Assembly (NCBI GenBank): GCA_016933275.1
Contig: JAFGBI010000095.1
Location: 24,733 to 88,732, forward strand
Length of the DNA: 64,000 bases
Direction of reading: 5' to 3'
Source: Polyangiaceae bacterium
Lineage (GTDB): Bacteria; Myxococcota_A; Polyangia; Polyangiales; Polyangiaceae
Shown in pieces: positions 55,647 through 64,000 of the stretch (its first letter is position 1; each line of letters begins with the position of its first letter). A program made the translations under genes and the position numbers. The notes under the pieces were generated by a model that saw only the letters and a program-made list of their open reading frames with translations, made no database searches and was not told the DNA's origin.

Positions 55647-56228
55647 TCAGCTGCATTGGGTCGTCGTTCCATCGTCGATGCACCGCTGGTTCGCTGGGCA
55701 GAGAACCGCTTCGATCGGATATCCGTCCTTGCAGGTCGTGAGCGTGTTGCCTCGACACTCTCGGCTCTCTCCCGGCCGGGAGCAGGGCGTTGGGTCGAGC
55801 GCGCAAACACCCCGCGGCATGCCCATTTCGTCAACGACATTCAGGCACGTCGTGCCCGGCAGACACGAGCCGCCGAGGGGCGACACGTGGCCGTCCTCGC
55901 AGAGGTGGAGCTCGCCATTGAAGCAGACACTCACCGTACCGTCGTTACAGGGTGGGTAGGCGCAACCTGCCTCGCCGGGGGAGGTCTCGACGCAGGTGGT
56001 TCCCGCGGGACAGCCGTGACTGGTGGAATAGGGGTCTCTCATCTCCCCGTCCACGTCCTCGCTCTCGTGGCAGGTGATGAGCGTGTTGTTGACGCAGTAC
56101 TGACTGAACCAGCTCCCGCAACGGTCGGTTTGGATCGGCGGCGAGGCATCGTCGCTGCAACCGATCCCCATCATTACGGTCGCCAGGGCTCGAGCGAGGG
56201 CGACGGATCCTCTCGATGGCGGGCGCAC
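55647..56228 (-). CDS. Cys-rich lipoprotein
   Basis: This 193-residue lipoprotein has lipobox MGIGC after RPPSRGSVALARALATVM. The mature region contains about 16 Cys in short modules (CGSWFSQYC, CPAGTTCVE, CAYPPCNDGTVSVCFNG, CEDG, CLPGTTC, CSRPGESREC, CPANQRC), resembling the repeated C..G.L..C pattern of myxobacterial surface proteins. I chose the GTG at 56228 because codons upstream, including the ATG at 56285, have A/T-rich third positions unlike the gene. Function is unknown. Confidence 0.7.
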   Translation of the reverse strand: MRPPSRGSVALARALATVMMGIGCSDDASPPIQTDRCGSWFSQYCVNNTLITCHESEDVDGEMRDPYSTSHGCPAGTTCVETSPGEAGCAYPPCNDGTVSVCFNGELHLCEDGHVSPLGGSCLPGTTCLNVVDEMGMPRGVCALDPTPCSRPGESRECRGNTLTTCKDGYPIEAVLCPANQRCIDDGTTTQCS

Positions 56229-56583
56229 CCCAGCTTGCCATGCAATCCCTATGCCATCGCGATTGTCACGTCGCCAAGCATCCATCGTGGTCGCCGAAGC
56301 AGAGGGGTGCGCTTTTGGTGTCGCCAGTCGAGCACATTGTGGCAAGCCTTCGACAACCGCGCTACTTCGCCCACCCTCGATCGGCGGCACGCTGGGCGAG
56401 CCGAGGATTTGGGGGACGGGAGCGGGCCGGGCATGGAGATCGGCGTCCGGCAGCGGGCAGGCGGGAGCGGGTCGACGAAGGGATGGGAACGACCATCGAT
56501 GATGGGACGCGCTCGACGACGGGTGAGCGTCCCGCCATCGGATCACGATCCGGCACGGGGTCCCACGGTCGCCGAAGACCCGA
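56229..56583. other. Gap between the lipoprotein and the sigma-54 activator
   Basis: 355 bp, both flanking genes on the minus strand. Nothing was recognised apart from an A/T-richer part near 56230-56340 that probably holds the lipoprotein promoter. Confidence 0.4.
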
Positions 56584-58221
56584 TCATGAGCGAAATCGCG
56601 GCACGGGGTCTGCCTTGAGCTTGCGCCACAACGTGGCCCCGCCGATCCCGAGCAGCTCGGCTGCGCGCGCCCGATTCCCATTGGTGTAGGCGAGCACTGC
56701 GCGAATGTGGTCATGCTCCACCTCGGCGAGCGGGCGCGGTTGCCCGGGCGGCGTGGCACTCGGCTGCGGCGACGGTTGGGTCAAGGAGGCGGGCAGGTGC
56801 CGCGGACGGATGACGCCGTCCTTGGAGAGCACCGCAGCGTGCTCGATCGCGTTCTCGAGCTCACGGATGTTCCCCGGCCAGTGGTAGCCGAGGAGCGACT
56901 CGGCGCACGTGGCGTGGAGAGTGAGATGGGGAAGCGAGTGCTTCTCGCTCGAGCGGCGCACGAAGGACCGCGCGAGCGCGAGGATGTCCTCCTTCCTCTC
57001 GCGGAGTGGTGGCACCCGGATCTCGACCACGGCGAGGCGGTAGTAGAGATCATCGCGCAGGATCCCTTCCCGGATCGCCGCGTGCACGTCGCGGTTCGTG
57101 GCGGCCACCACCCGCACGTCGATCTTGCGAGGCGTGTTCTCCCCCACGCGCACGATCTCCCGCTCCTGCAGGACGCGCAGGAGCTTGACCTGCGTCGCCG
57201 TGGACGTCTCCGTGAGCTCGTCGAGGAACACGGTGCCCCCGCTCGCTGCCTCGAAGAGCCCCGCGCGCGCTCCGCGCGCTCCGGTGAAGGCCCCCGCGGC
57301 ATGCCCGAACAGCTCGCTCTCCAGGAGCGTCTCCGGGAGAGCTCCGCAGGTGATGGCGACGAACGGCCGTTCTGCCCGCGGCGAGGACCGATGGATGTGA
57401 CGGGCGAGCACCTCCTTGCCGACCCCGCTCTCGCCGTAGACGAGGACCGAGGCGTCGAAATGGGCGGCGCGGCTCGCCATCTCGAGGACCTGCTGGAAGG
57501 CGCGGCTGTGGACCGCCACGAGCGAGGCGGTCGTCTGGTGGGCGATTCGGTCCAGCTGGTCGCGGTTCGCGTCGTTCTCGCGCGTGATGCGCCGCAGCTC
57601 CTCGGTCAGGTCTTGAACGCGCTGGTGGATGTCGTCGATGTCGAAATATGGTCGGTGTGCGTCGAGCTCCGGTCCCCAGGATGCTACGTCGCGACCGACC
57701 ACCTTGCACACGCGCGCGCCCACGGCACGGCACTGTGACTCGATGAAGAACACCGGTCGCCGCAGGCAGAAGCTGGCGTAGCCCGAGGCATAGCCGACGA
57801 GGATCCAGCATACCGGAGCAGCAGCGCGGCCGAGGTGGGCGAGGTGCTCCTCCGCCTCCGCGGACTCGTGCCAGGTGATCTCCATCGAGAACCTCCCGGC
57901 CGTGGCGTCCACGGTCAGCGAGCGCACCACGGCGCGGACCGCTCCTGCGAGGGAATGGAGACGCGGCCCCCCCGCGAGCCGCTCGCGAAGCGACATGGTT
58001 GGATAGACGCGCTCGAGCGCCGCCGCGTCCGCTTGCCCCGTGAAGTACCCAAAACGGGTCAGGATCCGGCGCGCAGCGTCGCTGCCGACCATGCGCACGA
58101 GATCGGCTCGCCACTGGGCGATCGCGTCCATCCCGTGGAGCACCAGACGGCGGCCGTGCAGGTCGATCCGCCCTTCTCCGAAGGAGACGAGCTCCTCCAA
58201 CCGCAGCTCCGAGGCCTTCAT
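56584..58221 (-). CDS. XylR/DmpR-type sigma-54 activator with effector-sensing domain
   Basis: This 545-residue transcription activator has an N-terminal XylR_N-type and V4R effector domain (1-185) that normally represses the ATPase until a small, often aromatic, ligand binds. The zinc site of DmpR/MopR is conserved with exact spacing: Cys 138, Glu 161, Cys 164, Cys 172. The linker B region follows (about 190-230), then the AAA+ domain with GESGVGKE (263-270), GAFTGA (310-315) and TVFLDELTE, and a Fis helix-turn-helix at the end ([20 protein letters not shown]). It is divergent from the M20 peptidase/acetate kinase operon, which carries a -24/-12 promoter, so that operon is its probable target. 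Confidence 0.92.
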   Translation of the reverse strand: MKASELRLEELVSFGEGRIDLHGRRLVLHGMDAIAQWRADLVRMVGSDAARRILTRFGYFTGQADAAALERVYPTMSLRERLAGGPRLHSLAGAVRAVVRSLTVDATAGRFSMEITWHESAEAEEHLAHLGRAAAPVCWILVGYASGYASFCLRRPVFFIESQCRAVGARVCKVVGRDVASWGPELDAHRPYFDIDDIHQRVQDLTEELRRITRENDANRDQLDRIAHQTTASLVAVHSRAFQQVLEMASRAAHFDASVLVYGESGVGKEVLARHIHRSSPRAERPFVAITCGALPETLLESELFGHAAGAFTGARGARAGLFEAASGGTVFLDELTETSTATQVKLLRVLQEREIVRVGENTPRKIDVRVVAATNRDVHAAIREGILRDDLYYRLAVVEIRVPPLRERKEDILALARSFVRRSSEKHSLPHLTLHATCAESLLGYHWPGNIRELENAIEHAAVLSKDGVIRPRHLPASLTQPSPQPSATPPGQPRPLAEVEHDHIRAVLAYTNGNRARAAELLGIGGATLWRKLKADPVPRFRS

Positions 58222-58237
58222 GGGTCAATTTCACTAT

Positions 58238-58254
58238 GAAATATCGAATATTTC
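58238..58254. promoter_or_regulatory. Candidate enhancer site for the XylR-like activator
   Basis: GAAATATCGAATATTTC is a perfect 7+3+7 inverted repeat in an otherwise GC-rich genome. It lies between divergent genes, about 95 bp upstream of the predicted sigma-54 transcription start, within the range used by enhancer-binding proteins. A further related half-site (AAATCGAAAT) follows. Confidence 0.6.
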
Positions 58255-58318
58255 AAATCGAAATGCTCGGCTCTGCCGCGATCCTGGTTCTTCTCGTGTT
58301 TCGTCGCGTCTTCGGCCC

Positions 58319-58333
58319 GGCACGGGTCTTGAA
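58319..58333 (+). promoter_or_regulatory. Sigma-54 (-24/-12) promoter
   Basis: GGCACG at 58319-58324, four bases, then TTGAA at 58329-58333 matches the consensus GGCACG-N4-TTGCA except for one base. Transcription would start near 58343, about 45 bp before the M20 ATG. Confidence 0.65.
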
Positions 58334-58388
58334 GTGGAGTCCCGGCGAACCAGGACGAACCCCGATCGTTCGCCCCCAAAGGAGCCGC

Positions 58389-59621
58389 ATGTACGACCTA
58401 CTCCGCCAGCGCAACGAGGGCGTCTCCGACGCTGTCATCGACCTCACCAAGGATCTGATCCGAACCCCCAGCCTGAGCCGCGCAGAGCGTGGCGTCTCCG
58501 ATCGTTTGGTTCGCGCGATGCACGAGTCCCGCGCGTTCGACCGCGTGCTCGCGGACGAGGTCGGCAACGTCGTGGGTGTACAGTTCGGGATCGAGCCGGG
58601 TCCTGCGCTCCTGCTCCTCAGTCACCAGGACACGGTGCCCGTGGACGCGGCCGACGCCTGGTCACACTCACCGTATGGGGCGACCGATGACGGTGGCGCC
58701 ATCTGGGGCGTCGGGGCTGCCGACTGCAAGGGTGGCATCGCCGCCCAGCTCTACGCGGCGGTGATCCTCCGGCGTAGCCTGCTCCCGCTGCGGGGCGCCT
58801 TGGTCGTCGCCGCGACGGTCGCCGAGGAGAACGGGGTCGGTATTGGCATTCGCCACCTTCTCGACCAGACGCTCCCCGAACTCGACCTCACGCCGGCGTT
58901 TGCGATCCTGGGTGAGCCGACCGATCTCGGGATCTACTACGGACACGACGGATGGGTGGATCTCGAGATCCACGTCGAGGGACGGGACCTGTTCCAGGTG
59001 GTCGACGCCGGCGACGCGATCCGCCGCGATTTCGGCCCCGCACCGGCCGAGGCGAACACGGCGGTCACGCGCGCGATGGTCGACGTGGGCGCGCCCCGCG
59101 TCGTCGGGGTCAACGGGCGCAGTCGGGCCGTCGTCCCGGTCGAGCGGCGGCTCCTGCGTGGCGAATCGCTCGGTGACGTCATCCAGCAGGTGCGCTCTCG
59201 CGCTGCGGTCAGCGCGCAGGCGACGGGACGCGTGGGCGTCGAGGTCGAGGTCGCCGAGCAGCGCCAGGAGCTTTACACGGGCGTGAAGCGAACGACGCGG
59301 CTCCTCTCGAGTCCCTGGAACACGGACCCGTTCAGCACGCTGCCTCGACGTGCCTACCATGCTCTCGGGGCGGCCGAGTGCGGGCGACGCACGGGTGAGT
59401 GGACGCTGTCGCGGCTCGGCATGGGCACGGCCGGCTCCACCCTGGTCAATGACTTCCGGATCGCGACCATCGGCTACGGGCCGGGGCACGAGGAGCTGGC
59501 CCACGCTCGCGACGAGCATGTCAAAACGGAGAAGATCCGAGAGTCGGTGTACGGAACGGCGGCGATGGTCCAGAGCCTGATTGGAGTGCCGGTATATGGC
59601 TGGTCTGCTGACGAGATCTGA
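58389..59621 (+). CDS. M20-family metallopeptidase/deacylase, YgeY-like
   Basis: This 410-residue zinc hydrolase has metal ligands His and Asp in LSHQDTVPVD, bridging Asp in GVGAADCKGG, catalytic Glu pair in VAEENGVG, Glu in GEPTD, and a late His in GHEELAHARDE. The lid domain is odd: the usual AH.S.P..G.NA motif, with a His that completes the active site of a dimer partner, is replaced by RDLFQVVDAGDAI. GGAG precedes the ATG at 58389. The frame is open to 58236, but that covers the promoter. The product probably releases an acyl or amino group from a small amide. Its 3' end overlaps the acetate kinase gene by 26 bp. Confidence 0.82.
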   Translation: MYDLLRQRNEGVSDAVIDLTKDLIRTPSLSRAERGVSDRLVRAMHESRAFDRVLADEVGNVVGVQFGIEPGPALLLLSHQDTVPVDAADAWSHSPYGATDDGGAIWGVGAADCKGGIAAQLYAAVILRRSLLPLRGALVVAATVAEENGVGIGIRHLLDQTLPELDLTPAFAILGEPTDLGIYYGHDGWVDLEIHVEGRDLFQVVDAGDAIRRDFGPAPAEANTAVTRAMVDVGAPRVVGVNGRSRAVVPVERRLLRGESLGDVIQQVRSRAAVSAQATGRVGVEVEVAEQRQELYTGVKRTTRLLSSPWNTDPFSTLPRRAYHALGAAECGRRTGEWTLSRLGMGTAGSTLVNDFRIATIGYGPGHEELAHARDEHVKTEKIRESVYGTAAMVQSLIGVPVYGWSADEI

Positions 59622-60912
59622 CGGACTGGCCACCGCGCCGCGTCACGTCCTGGTGTTCAACTGCGGCAGTTCGTCCCTGAAGTACAGCCTGCTCGAGATG
59701 CCGAGCGAGCGCGAGATCACTCGGGGCGAAGCACAGCGGGTGGGCCCGGTCACGGCGGAGCCGGCCCGGATCCTCCATCGGCGGGACGGGGTTCTGGAGA
59801 CGGTGTTTCGCGAGATGCCGAGCCACGTGGCCGCGTACGACGCGGTCAGGGAGCTCTTCGCCCGGGACGGACTGCCCCGGCCGGACGCGATTGGCCACCG
59901 CCTGGTGCATGGCGGTCGGGAGTTCTCGGGCGCTGCCTCCCGCCTCACCCCCGAGGCCGACCGCGCGCTCGACGCGGTCGCCGAGCTCGCCCCCATCCAC
60001 AACCCGCCCGCGATCCAGCTGGTTCGCGGCTGCCGGGACCGAGCGCCGGATCTCCCGCAGGTCCTGGTGTTCGACACCAGTTTTCACAGCACGATCGGCG
60101 ACGCTGCCCGTACCTACGCCCTCCCCCAGGCGATCCGCGAAGGGCTCGGGATCCGGAAGTATGGCTTCCACGGCATCAGCCACCAGTACGTGGTGAGCGA
60201 GGCTGCACGGCTGCTCGGTGTCCCGCTCACGGAGCTCAACGCCGTGAGCTGCCACCTCGGCAGCGGCGGGGCGAGCCTGTGCGCCGTCGTCAAGGGCAAA
60301 TCGGCCGACAACACGATGGGGTACTCGCCGCTACAGGGGCTCATCATGAGCACGCGCTGCGGGGATCTCGATCCCGCGCTCACCCTGCAGCTCCTCGCTC
60401 GCGCGGGCGGCGACGCTCGGGCCGTGGAGCAGCTCTTGAACCACAAGAGCGGCGTGCTCGGCCTCTCCGATCGCACGGCGGACATCCGCGACGTGCTCGC
60501 CGGCTACGGTGCGGGCGGAACGCTCGACGAGGTGGGGCAGACATACCTCTGGCGCCAGCGAAAATACGTGGGCGCCTACCTTGCCCTCGCGGCCCCGGCG
60601 CGTGCCATCGTGTTCACGGACACGATCGGAGAAACCGTGCCCGCGGTCCGCGCCGCGCTCTGCGCCGGGCTCGAGGCCTTCGGGGTCGAGCTCGACGACG
60701 CCGCGAACCGCAGCGTCCAAGAGCTCCCTGTCGATGTGGCCCGGCGAGAGAGCCGGGTGCGCCTGCTGGTGATCGCCACCAACGAGGAGCTGGCGATCGC
60801 TCGCATCACCCACGCCGTACTGAACGGTGAATCCGCGACCGACGAACGACCGGCGATCGCTCGCACCACCCGCGCCGTCTCTGACGGTGACCTCGCGACG
60901 GAAGGAGCATGA
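59596..60912 (+). CDS. ackA: Acetate kinase family enzyme
   Basis: This 438-residue ASKHA-fold kinase converts acyl phosphate + ADP to acyl acid + ATP, or the reverse. Motifs are VFNCGSSSLKYSLLE, HRLVHGG, the catalytic Asp in LVFDTSFHST, KYGFHGISHQYV, SCHLGSGGASLCAV, TMGYSPLQGLIMSTRCGDLDP with catalytic Arg, and HKSGVLGLS. The adenine region reads FTDTIGETVP rather than the usual GIGEN. GGAG lies nine bases before the ATG at 59596. The last 25 residues contain two near-copies of an AIARTTRAV-like segment. Operon position suggests energy recovery from an acyl phosphate made during breakdown of the M20 substrate. Confidence 0.9.
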   Translation: MAGLLTRSDGLATAPRHVLVFNCGSSSLKYSLLEMPSEREITRGEAQRVGPVTAEPARILHRRDGVLETVFREMPSHVAAYDAVRELFARDGLPRPDAIGHRLVHGGREFSGAASRLTPEADRALDAVAELAPIHNPPAIQLVRGCRDRAPDLPQVLVFDTSFHSTIGDAARTYALPQAIREGLGIRKYGFHGISHQYVVSEAARLLGVPLTELNAVSCHLGSGGASLCAVVKGKSADNTMGYSPLQGLIMSTRCGDLDPALTLQLLARAGGDARAVEQLLNHKSGVLGLSDRTADIRDVLAGYGAGGTLDEVGQTYLWRQRKYVGAYLALAAPARAIVFTDTIGETVPAVRAALCAGLEAFGVELDDAANRSVQELPVDVARRESRVRLLVIATNEELAIARITHAVLNGESATDERPAIARTTRAVSDGDLATEGA

Positions 60913-60913
60913 A

Positions 60914-62038
60914 GTGCGCACACTGACGCTCAGGCCCGGGCCTCGCGCCATCGGGTTCGCTGCCTTCGCTACCGAGGAGTCACGCCCCTCGGTGCGAGGG
61001 AAGGTCCACCTCCCTCCCTCGGAGGACCTGCGTGCGGGGATCGACGAGGCGCTGGCGCAGATCCTGGGCGAGTATCTGTGCGAGCTACCACGACCGGACC
61101 TGGTCGTGATCCACGGCGTGCACGACGGTCACACCTTCGCGGGGCCCGCCATGGTCACCAGCGACTCCATCTCGGCCTTGCGCCAGGCCGCTTCGGCGGC
61201 GCCGCTTCACGTGCCACCGACCGTCCAAACGGCAGCGGCCATCCAGCGGCATTTCCCCGGTGTCCCGGCTGTCTTCGTGTTCGAGTCGACGTTCTTCGCG
61301 ACGCTGCCGGTCCGCGAGCGGCTCTACGCCCTCGATCGCGGGACGCGCGCGGAGCTCCACGCCGCTCGCTCCGGCTTCCGTGGCCTGTTCCACGCGGAAG
61401 CGGCCGAGGCGGTCGCCCGCTACCGAGCTGGCCTCGGCGGTGGGGCGCCGGCGCGTATCGCATCGGTGTGTCTCGAGTCGAAGCCGGAGGTCGCCGGGAT
61501 CCTCGGTCGCCGCCCCATGCTGGTGACGAGTGGGACCACCCCGCTCGAGGGGCTCCCGGGCGAGCACAACTCCGGGGAGATGGATCCGGGGATCGTGCTC
61601 GCATTGGCGCAGACGCAGGCGCTCGGTCCCGATGAGCTCAACGAGGTCTTCACGCACCATAGCGGGCTCTCCGCCCTCTCGGGCCGAGACATGGACCTCG
61701 AGGAGGTGCTCACCTGTACGGAGCCGTCGACTCAGCTTGCCAGGGATGTCTTCGCGCATCGGCTTCTGATTGCGTGCGGGGCGGCGGCGGCGGCGGTGGG
61801 CGGGCTCGACGCCCTGGTGTTCTCGGGAGGCCACGCCTCGGCGGGAGCCGCGCTGCAGGGGCGGCTCGTCGAGAAGCTCTCGCTCGCGCTCGCGGGCGAC
61901 CCCCATTCGATCGACGTGGTCACCATCGATCTCGGCATCGACGAGGTCCTCTGCCGGGCCGGAGCCCAGGCCTGGCGAGCAATGGGGGAACCTGTCCGGT
62001 CCAGGCAGGCCGCTCGCCCCTCCTCGCCAGTGCCCTGA
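60914..62038 (+). CDS. Degenerate acetate kinase paralogue
   Basis: This 374-residue protein shares the acetate kinase fold but has lost key residues. The N-terminal GSSSLK motif is replaced by LRPGPRAIGF, the catalytic Asp motif VFDTSFH reads VFESTFF, and the catalytic Arg motif TRCGDLDP reads HNSGEMDP. Retained are THHSGLSALSG, the SGTTPLEGLPG loop and the SGGHASAG end region. It starts with GTG one base after the ackA stop, with GGAG six bases upstream. It may be a regulatory partner forming a mixed dimer with the first kinase, or an enzyme with altered chemistry. Confidence 0.8.
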   Translation: MRTLTLRPGPRAIGFAAFATEESRPSVRGKVHLPPSEDLRAGIDEALAQILGEYLCELPRPDLVVIHGVHDGHTFAGPAMVTSDSISALRQAASAAPLHVPPTVQTAAAIQRHFPGVPAVFVFESTFFATLPVRERLYALDRGTRAELHAARSGFRGLFHAEAAEAVARYRAGLGGGAPARIASVCLESKPEVAGILGRRPMLVTSGTTPLEGLPGEHNSGEMDPGIVLALAQTQALGPDELNEVFTHHSGLSALSGRDMDLEEVLTCTEPSTQLARDVFAHRLLIACGAAAAAVGGLDALVFSGGHASAGAALQGRLVEKLSLALAGDPHSIDVVTIDLGIDEVLCRAGAQAWRAMGEPVRSRQAARPSSPVP

Positions 62039-62065
62039 TGTGAAGGGCCAGCGCGCTCAAGGCCC

Positions 62066-62250
62066 ATGGGCGGCGCGACGACGACGTCCGGTGGGACGGG
62101 GGGGTGACCTCCATTGGCGGCACGAGCGGCCCGACGGTGGGAGGCTCTGAGTCGGGCGGGGCCGCTGGATCAGGGTACTCCGGAGGCACGAGCGGGACTG
62201 GGGCCGGCGGCACAGGCCTGGTAGGACCAGGCGGCAGCGCAGGTGCAAGC
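62066..62250 (+). pseudogene. Gly-rich lipoprotein linker remnant
   Basis: ATG 62066 begins GGATTTSGGTGG, then a stop arises after a run of seven G. In the shifted frame TSIGGTSGPTVGGSESGG continues the same composition. This resembles the TGG linkers elsewhere. No signal peptide or domain remains. It is probably a decayed fragment. Confidence 0.35.
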
Positions 62251-62255
62251 GCATT

Positions 62256-62440
62256 GGATGACGACGAGCGAACTCGTCGCGCCAACGCTGGCCGTCCGCG
62301 GTGCGGCTCGCCATGCACCGCGCCACCACCCGGCTGGCCATGGCTTCCTGCGCCAGCAGCCCCCGCGGGAACTCGGCCTGGTATCGGTCGAGCAGCTCGA
62401 GGGCCTTGGCCTGCTGAGCCCCACCCGAGGTGCTGCCCGG
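62256..62440 (-). pseudogene. C-terminal fragment of a TPR-type protein
   Basis: The frame encodes ALELLDRYQAEFPRGLLAQE and RTADGQRWRDEFARRHP. This is the characteristic end of short TPR proteins found beside ECF sigma factors in myxobacteria. The rest of the protein is missing, and the sequence joins directly to the truncated sigma factor. Confidence 0.5.
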
Positions 62441-62450
62441 CTCTGCTGGC

Positions 62451-62891
62451 TCAACGTGGCCGCCTGGTTCCACCGCGTGCCACCCGGGAGCGACGTCGCG
62501 CGGGAGCCAGGGCCTCGATCGCCTCGATGTCCGCCAGGTCCTTCTGTCGCCCCGAAGCTCGCCTGTTCTTCAGCAGCTCCGCACGGCCGATGCCGAACAG
62601 CCAGGTCTTGAGCGAGCTCTCGTGCCGGAAGGTGGAGCGGCGCTGGTGCACGACCAAGAACAGGTCGTGCACTGCGTCCTCCAGCTGTTCGGGCGGCACC
62701 CCCAGGCGGCGCAGCGTGCGCCAGGCGAAGTCGAAGAACTCGTCGTAGGCGCGGGCTACTGCCTCGACGGGACACGCGAGCTCGGTGAGCGCCTCGGCGC
62801 CGGGCGACGCACCGGTCTCGCTGTCCAGCGCGAGATCGGAGGGCATGGGCGCCGTGTGCTCGTCCGATCGGCGTTCCGTCACGGATTGCAC
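62451..62891 (-). pseudogene. Truncated ECF-type sigma factor
   Basis: The frame (GTG at 62891) encodes region 2 of an ECF sigma factor: AVARAYDEFFDFAWRTLRRL, LEDAVHDLFLVVHQRR and SSLKTWLFGIGRAELLKNRR. Region 4, needed for -35 recognition, is absent; after about residue 122 the sequence turns into RRRSRVARGG and stops. The downstream TPR fragment suggests that a deletion removed region 4 and the start of the TPR gene. Confidence 0.65.
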
Positions 62892-62892
62892 C

Positions 62893-63847
62893 CATTCTTC
62901 GGGGTAGCGCGACTCCAGCGTACAGGCTCACCGTGTCGGCGATGCGGGGCTGCCGTTGGACGCGCTCGGAATCCAGCTGGAATGCGCTGGGCAGCCAGGG
63001 GACCAGCAGATCGGCCTGGAGCATCAGCTCGTCACTCCGGCGGGGTCTGGCACGTGCCACCAACCCGGCGGACGAAGCCGCCCAGAGGGAATGGGACGTG
63101 TCCGGCCGGTCCACCCCCTGGCCAGCGCCCCGCAGCCAACCGAGCTGGACGCCGGCGCAGGGGCTGAACCCGACCACCGCCGTCGATGCCAGCCAGCAGA
63201 GCTTGGGCGCCGCGCTCAAGAGCGCGAAGCTCGCGGAGCGGCCCTCAGCGGTGCCGCTGCTGCTCCAGAACGCGGCCTGGTGCGAGAGCACCAGATCTGC
63301 CCCCAGGTGGCGGCGCTCGAGCGCCGTGAGCAGACCCACGTCGAGATTCGGCTCTGGCAGGACTCCGAGCGAAGCACTCGCACCGACCCCGGCTACCCAC
63401 CAGGTACTGGGGGCTCGGGGTTGGCAGTCCGGCTTCGGCGCGGCCGGTGTCTCGACAGGAACGACGCGCGGGGCGATGGGGGCAGTCGGGTGCGCGGGAG
63501 GTGCCGCTGGGAGCGGCGACAGGGCGGGGCAGACCTGGCAGATGCGCTCGGTGGGGGCGAGATCCGGCGGCCGCGAGAGGAGCTCGGGATCGATGGCGAG
63601 CGCCACGATCGGCGCGGTGGCGTCGGCGAGCTCGTCGCAGGTCGGTGGCTCGAGCTCCCGCGACCGCGGCGCGTCGGCGTCGCGCAGGCCCAGGCTCATC
63701 TCGAAGCCCTCGGCCCCGACGACGACGGAGGCCGTCACCTTGAGCGGCGACGAGAGCAAGGAGGCGATCGGGGCCACCACCAGGCGCTCGATCCTCGCTT
63801 CCACTTCGGCTGAAGAGGGGCAGCCTGCGGGCGCGTCCCACCGGAGC
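62893..63847 (-). pseudogene. 5'-truncated surface or outer-membrane protein
   Basis: In-frame sequence starts abruptly at the edge of repeat R1-D with LELRWDAPAGCPSSAEV, which in myxobacterial homologues comes just after the signal peptide. The body continues through a Pro-rich linker to a membrane-protein-like domain (WWVAGVGASASLGVLPEPNL, CAGVQLGWLRG, ADTVSLYAGVALP). No proper stop follows; the frame runs on into the sigma factor gene. Signal peptide and start lie beyond the repeat or are lost. Confidence 0.6.
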
Positions 63848-63848
63848 T

Positions 63849-64000
63849 CTAGAGCAGCAATCAGGTTGATTGCTGCGTCAAATCAACGACCTAGAGCACC
63901 GAACCGGCAGCAAACCTCTCCAGAGGCAGCGCTGGAAACGCGTCCTCGCCTCGCACGGACGCGTTTCCAGCGCTGCCGTTGCTGTTGGCAACCTGATCGG
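63849..64000 (+). repeat. Repeat R1, copy D
   Basis: It begins CTAGAGCAGCAATCAGG and runs to the window end at CTGATCGG. All three hairpins are perfect; the central stem pairs 21 of 21 positions (positions 63927-63947 with 63959-63979, approximately). It abuts the broken 5' end of the adjacent minus-strand gene. Confidence 0.9.

Overview
The window looks like chromosomal DNA of a myxobacterium or close relative (Myxococcota, probably a Polyangiales/Sorangium-like lineage). This is inferred from the very high GC content with strong G/C third-position bias, a MYXO-CTERM sorting tail on a secreted esterase, many lipoproteins with Gly/Thr 'TGG' linkers and Cys-rich modules, a Ser/Thr kinase, sigma-54 activators and a zinc-ribbon/bactofilin fusion. 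No rRNA, tRNA, prophage or CRISPR array was seen.

Layout. 0-8 kb: a translation-factor ABC-F ATPase (ybiT) diverges from a glycolytic series on the plus strand: PPi-dependent phosphofructokinase, class II aldolase, phosphoglycerate kinase and triosephosphate isomerase. 8-13.5 kb (minus): MYXO-CTERM esterase, an Old Yellow Enzyme family oxidoreductase coupled to a short-chain dehydrogenase, and a second, class I (DhnA-type) aldolase. 13.8-21.5 kb: an NtrC-type response regulator, a truncated receiver-Fis regulator, a membrane protein, an IS630-type transposase remnant, a group-2-like sigma factor and a hybrid histidine kinase. 21.7-30.8 kb: a tightly overlapping recC-recB-recD operon. 30.9-34.3 kb: zinc-ribbon bactofilin, a divergent ahpC/oxyR pair and a Cys-rich lipoprotein. 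34.9-39 kb: Ser/Thr kinase followed by a TPR/PEGA-like protein coupled to a Cys-rich lipoprotein. 39-41.9 kb (minus): overlapping ketosynthase, glycosyltransferase and acyltransferase genes, resembling part of an aryl-polyene-type cluster. 42.9-46.4 kb: the amidotransferase and synthetase for the osmolyte N-acetylglutaminylglutamine amide. 46.6-56.3 kb: a lipoprotein-rich zone with a second TPR/PEGA + lipoprotein module (the lipoprotein frameshifted), a TolB-like lipoprotein, a B12-binding radical SAM enzyme with a small exported partner, and a GH11 xylanase-like lipoprotein with an 18-bp tandem repeat. 56.6-62 kb: a XylR/DmpR-type sigma-54 activator diverging from an M20 peptidase - acetate kinase - degenerate acetate kinase operon, with a visible -24/-12 promoter. 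62-64 kb: decayed pieces of an ECF sigma factor module.

Two repeat families stand out. R1 (about 155-160 bp, four clear copies plus one degenerate) carries three hairpins, and its long central stem shows compensatory base changes between copies; one copy breaks a gene. R2 (91 bp, two copies) is a near-palindromic element with 19-bp terminal inverted repeats, each copy sitting directly after a stop codon. These, the sigma-54 acetate-kinase operon and the radical SAM/lipoprotein pair are the best candidates for something undescribed.
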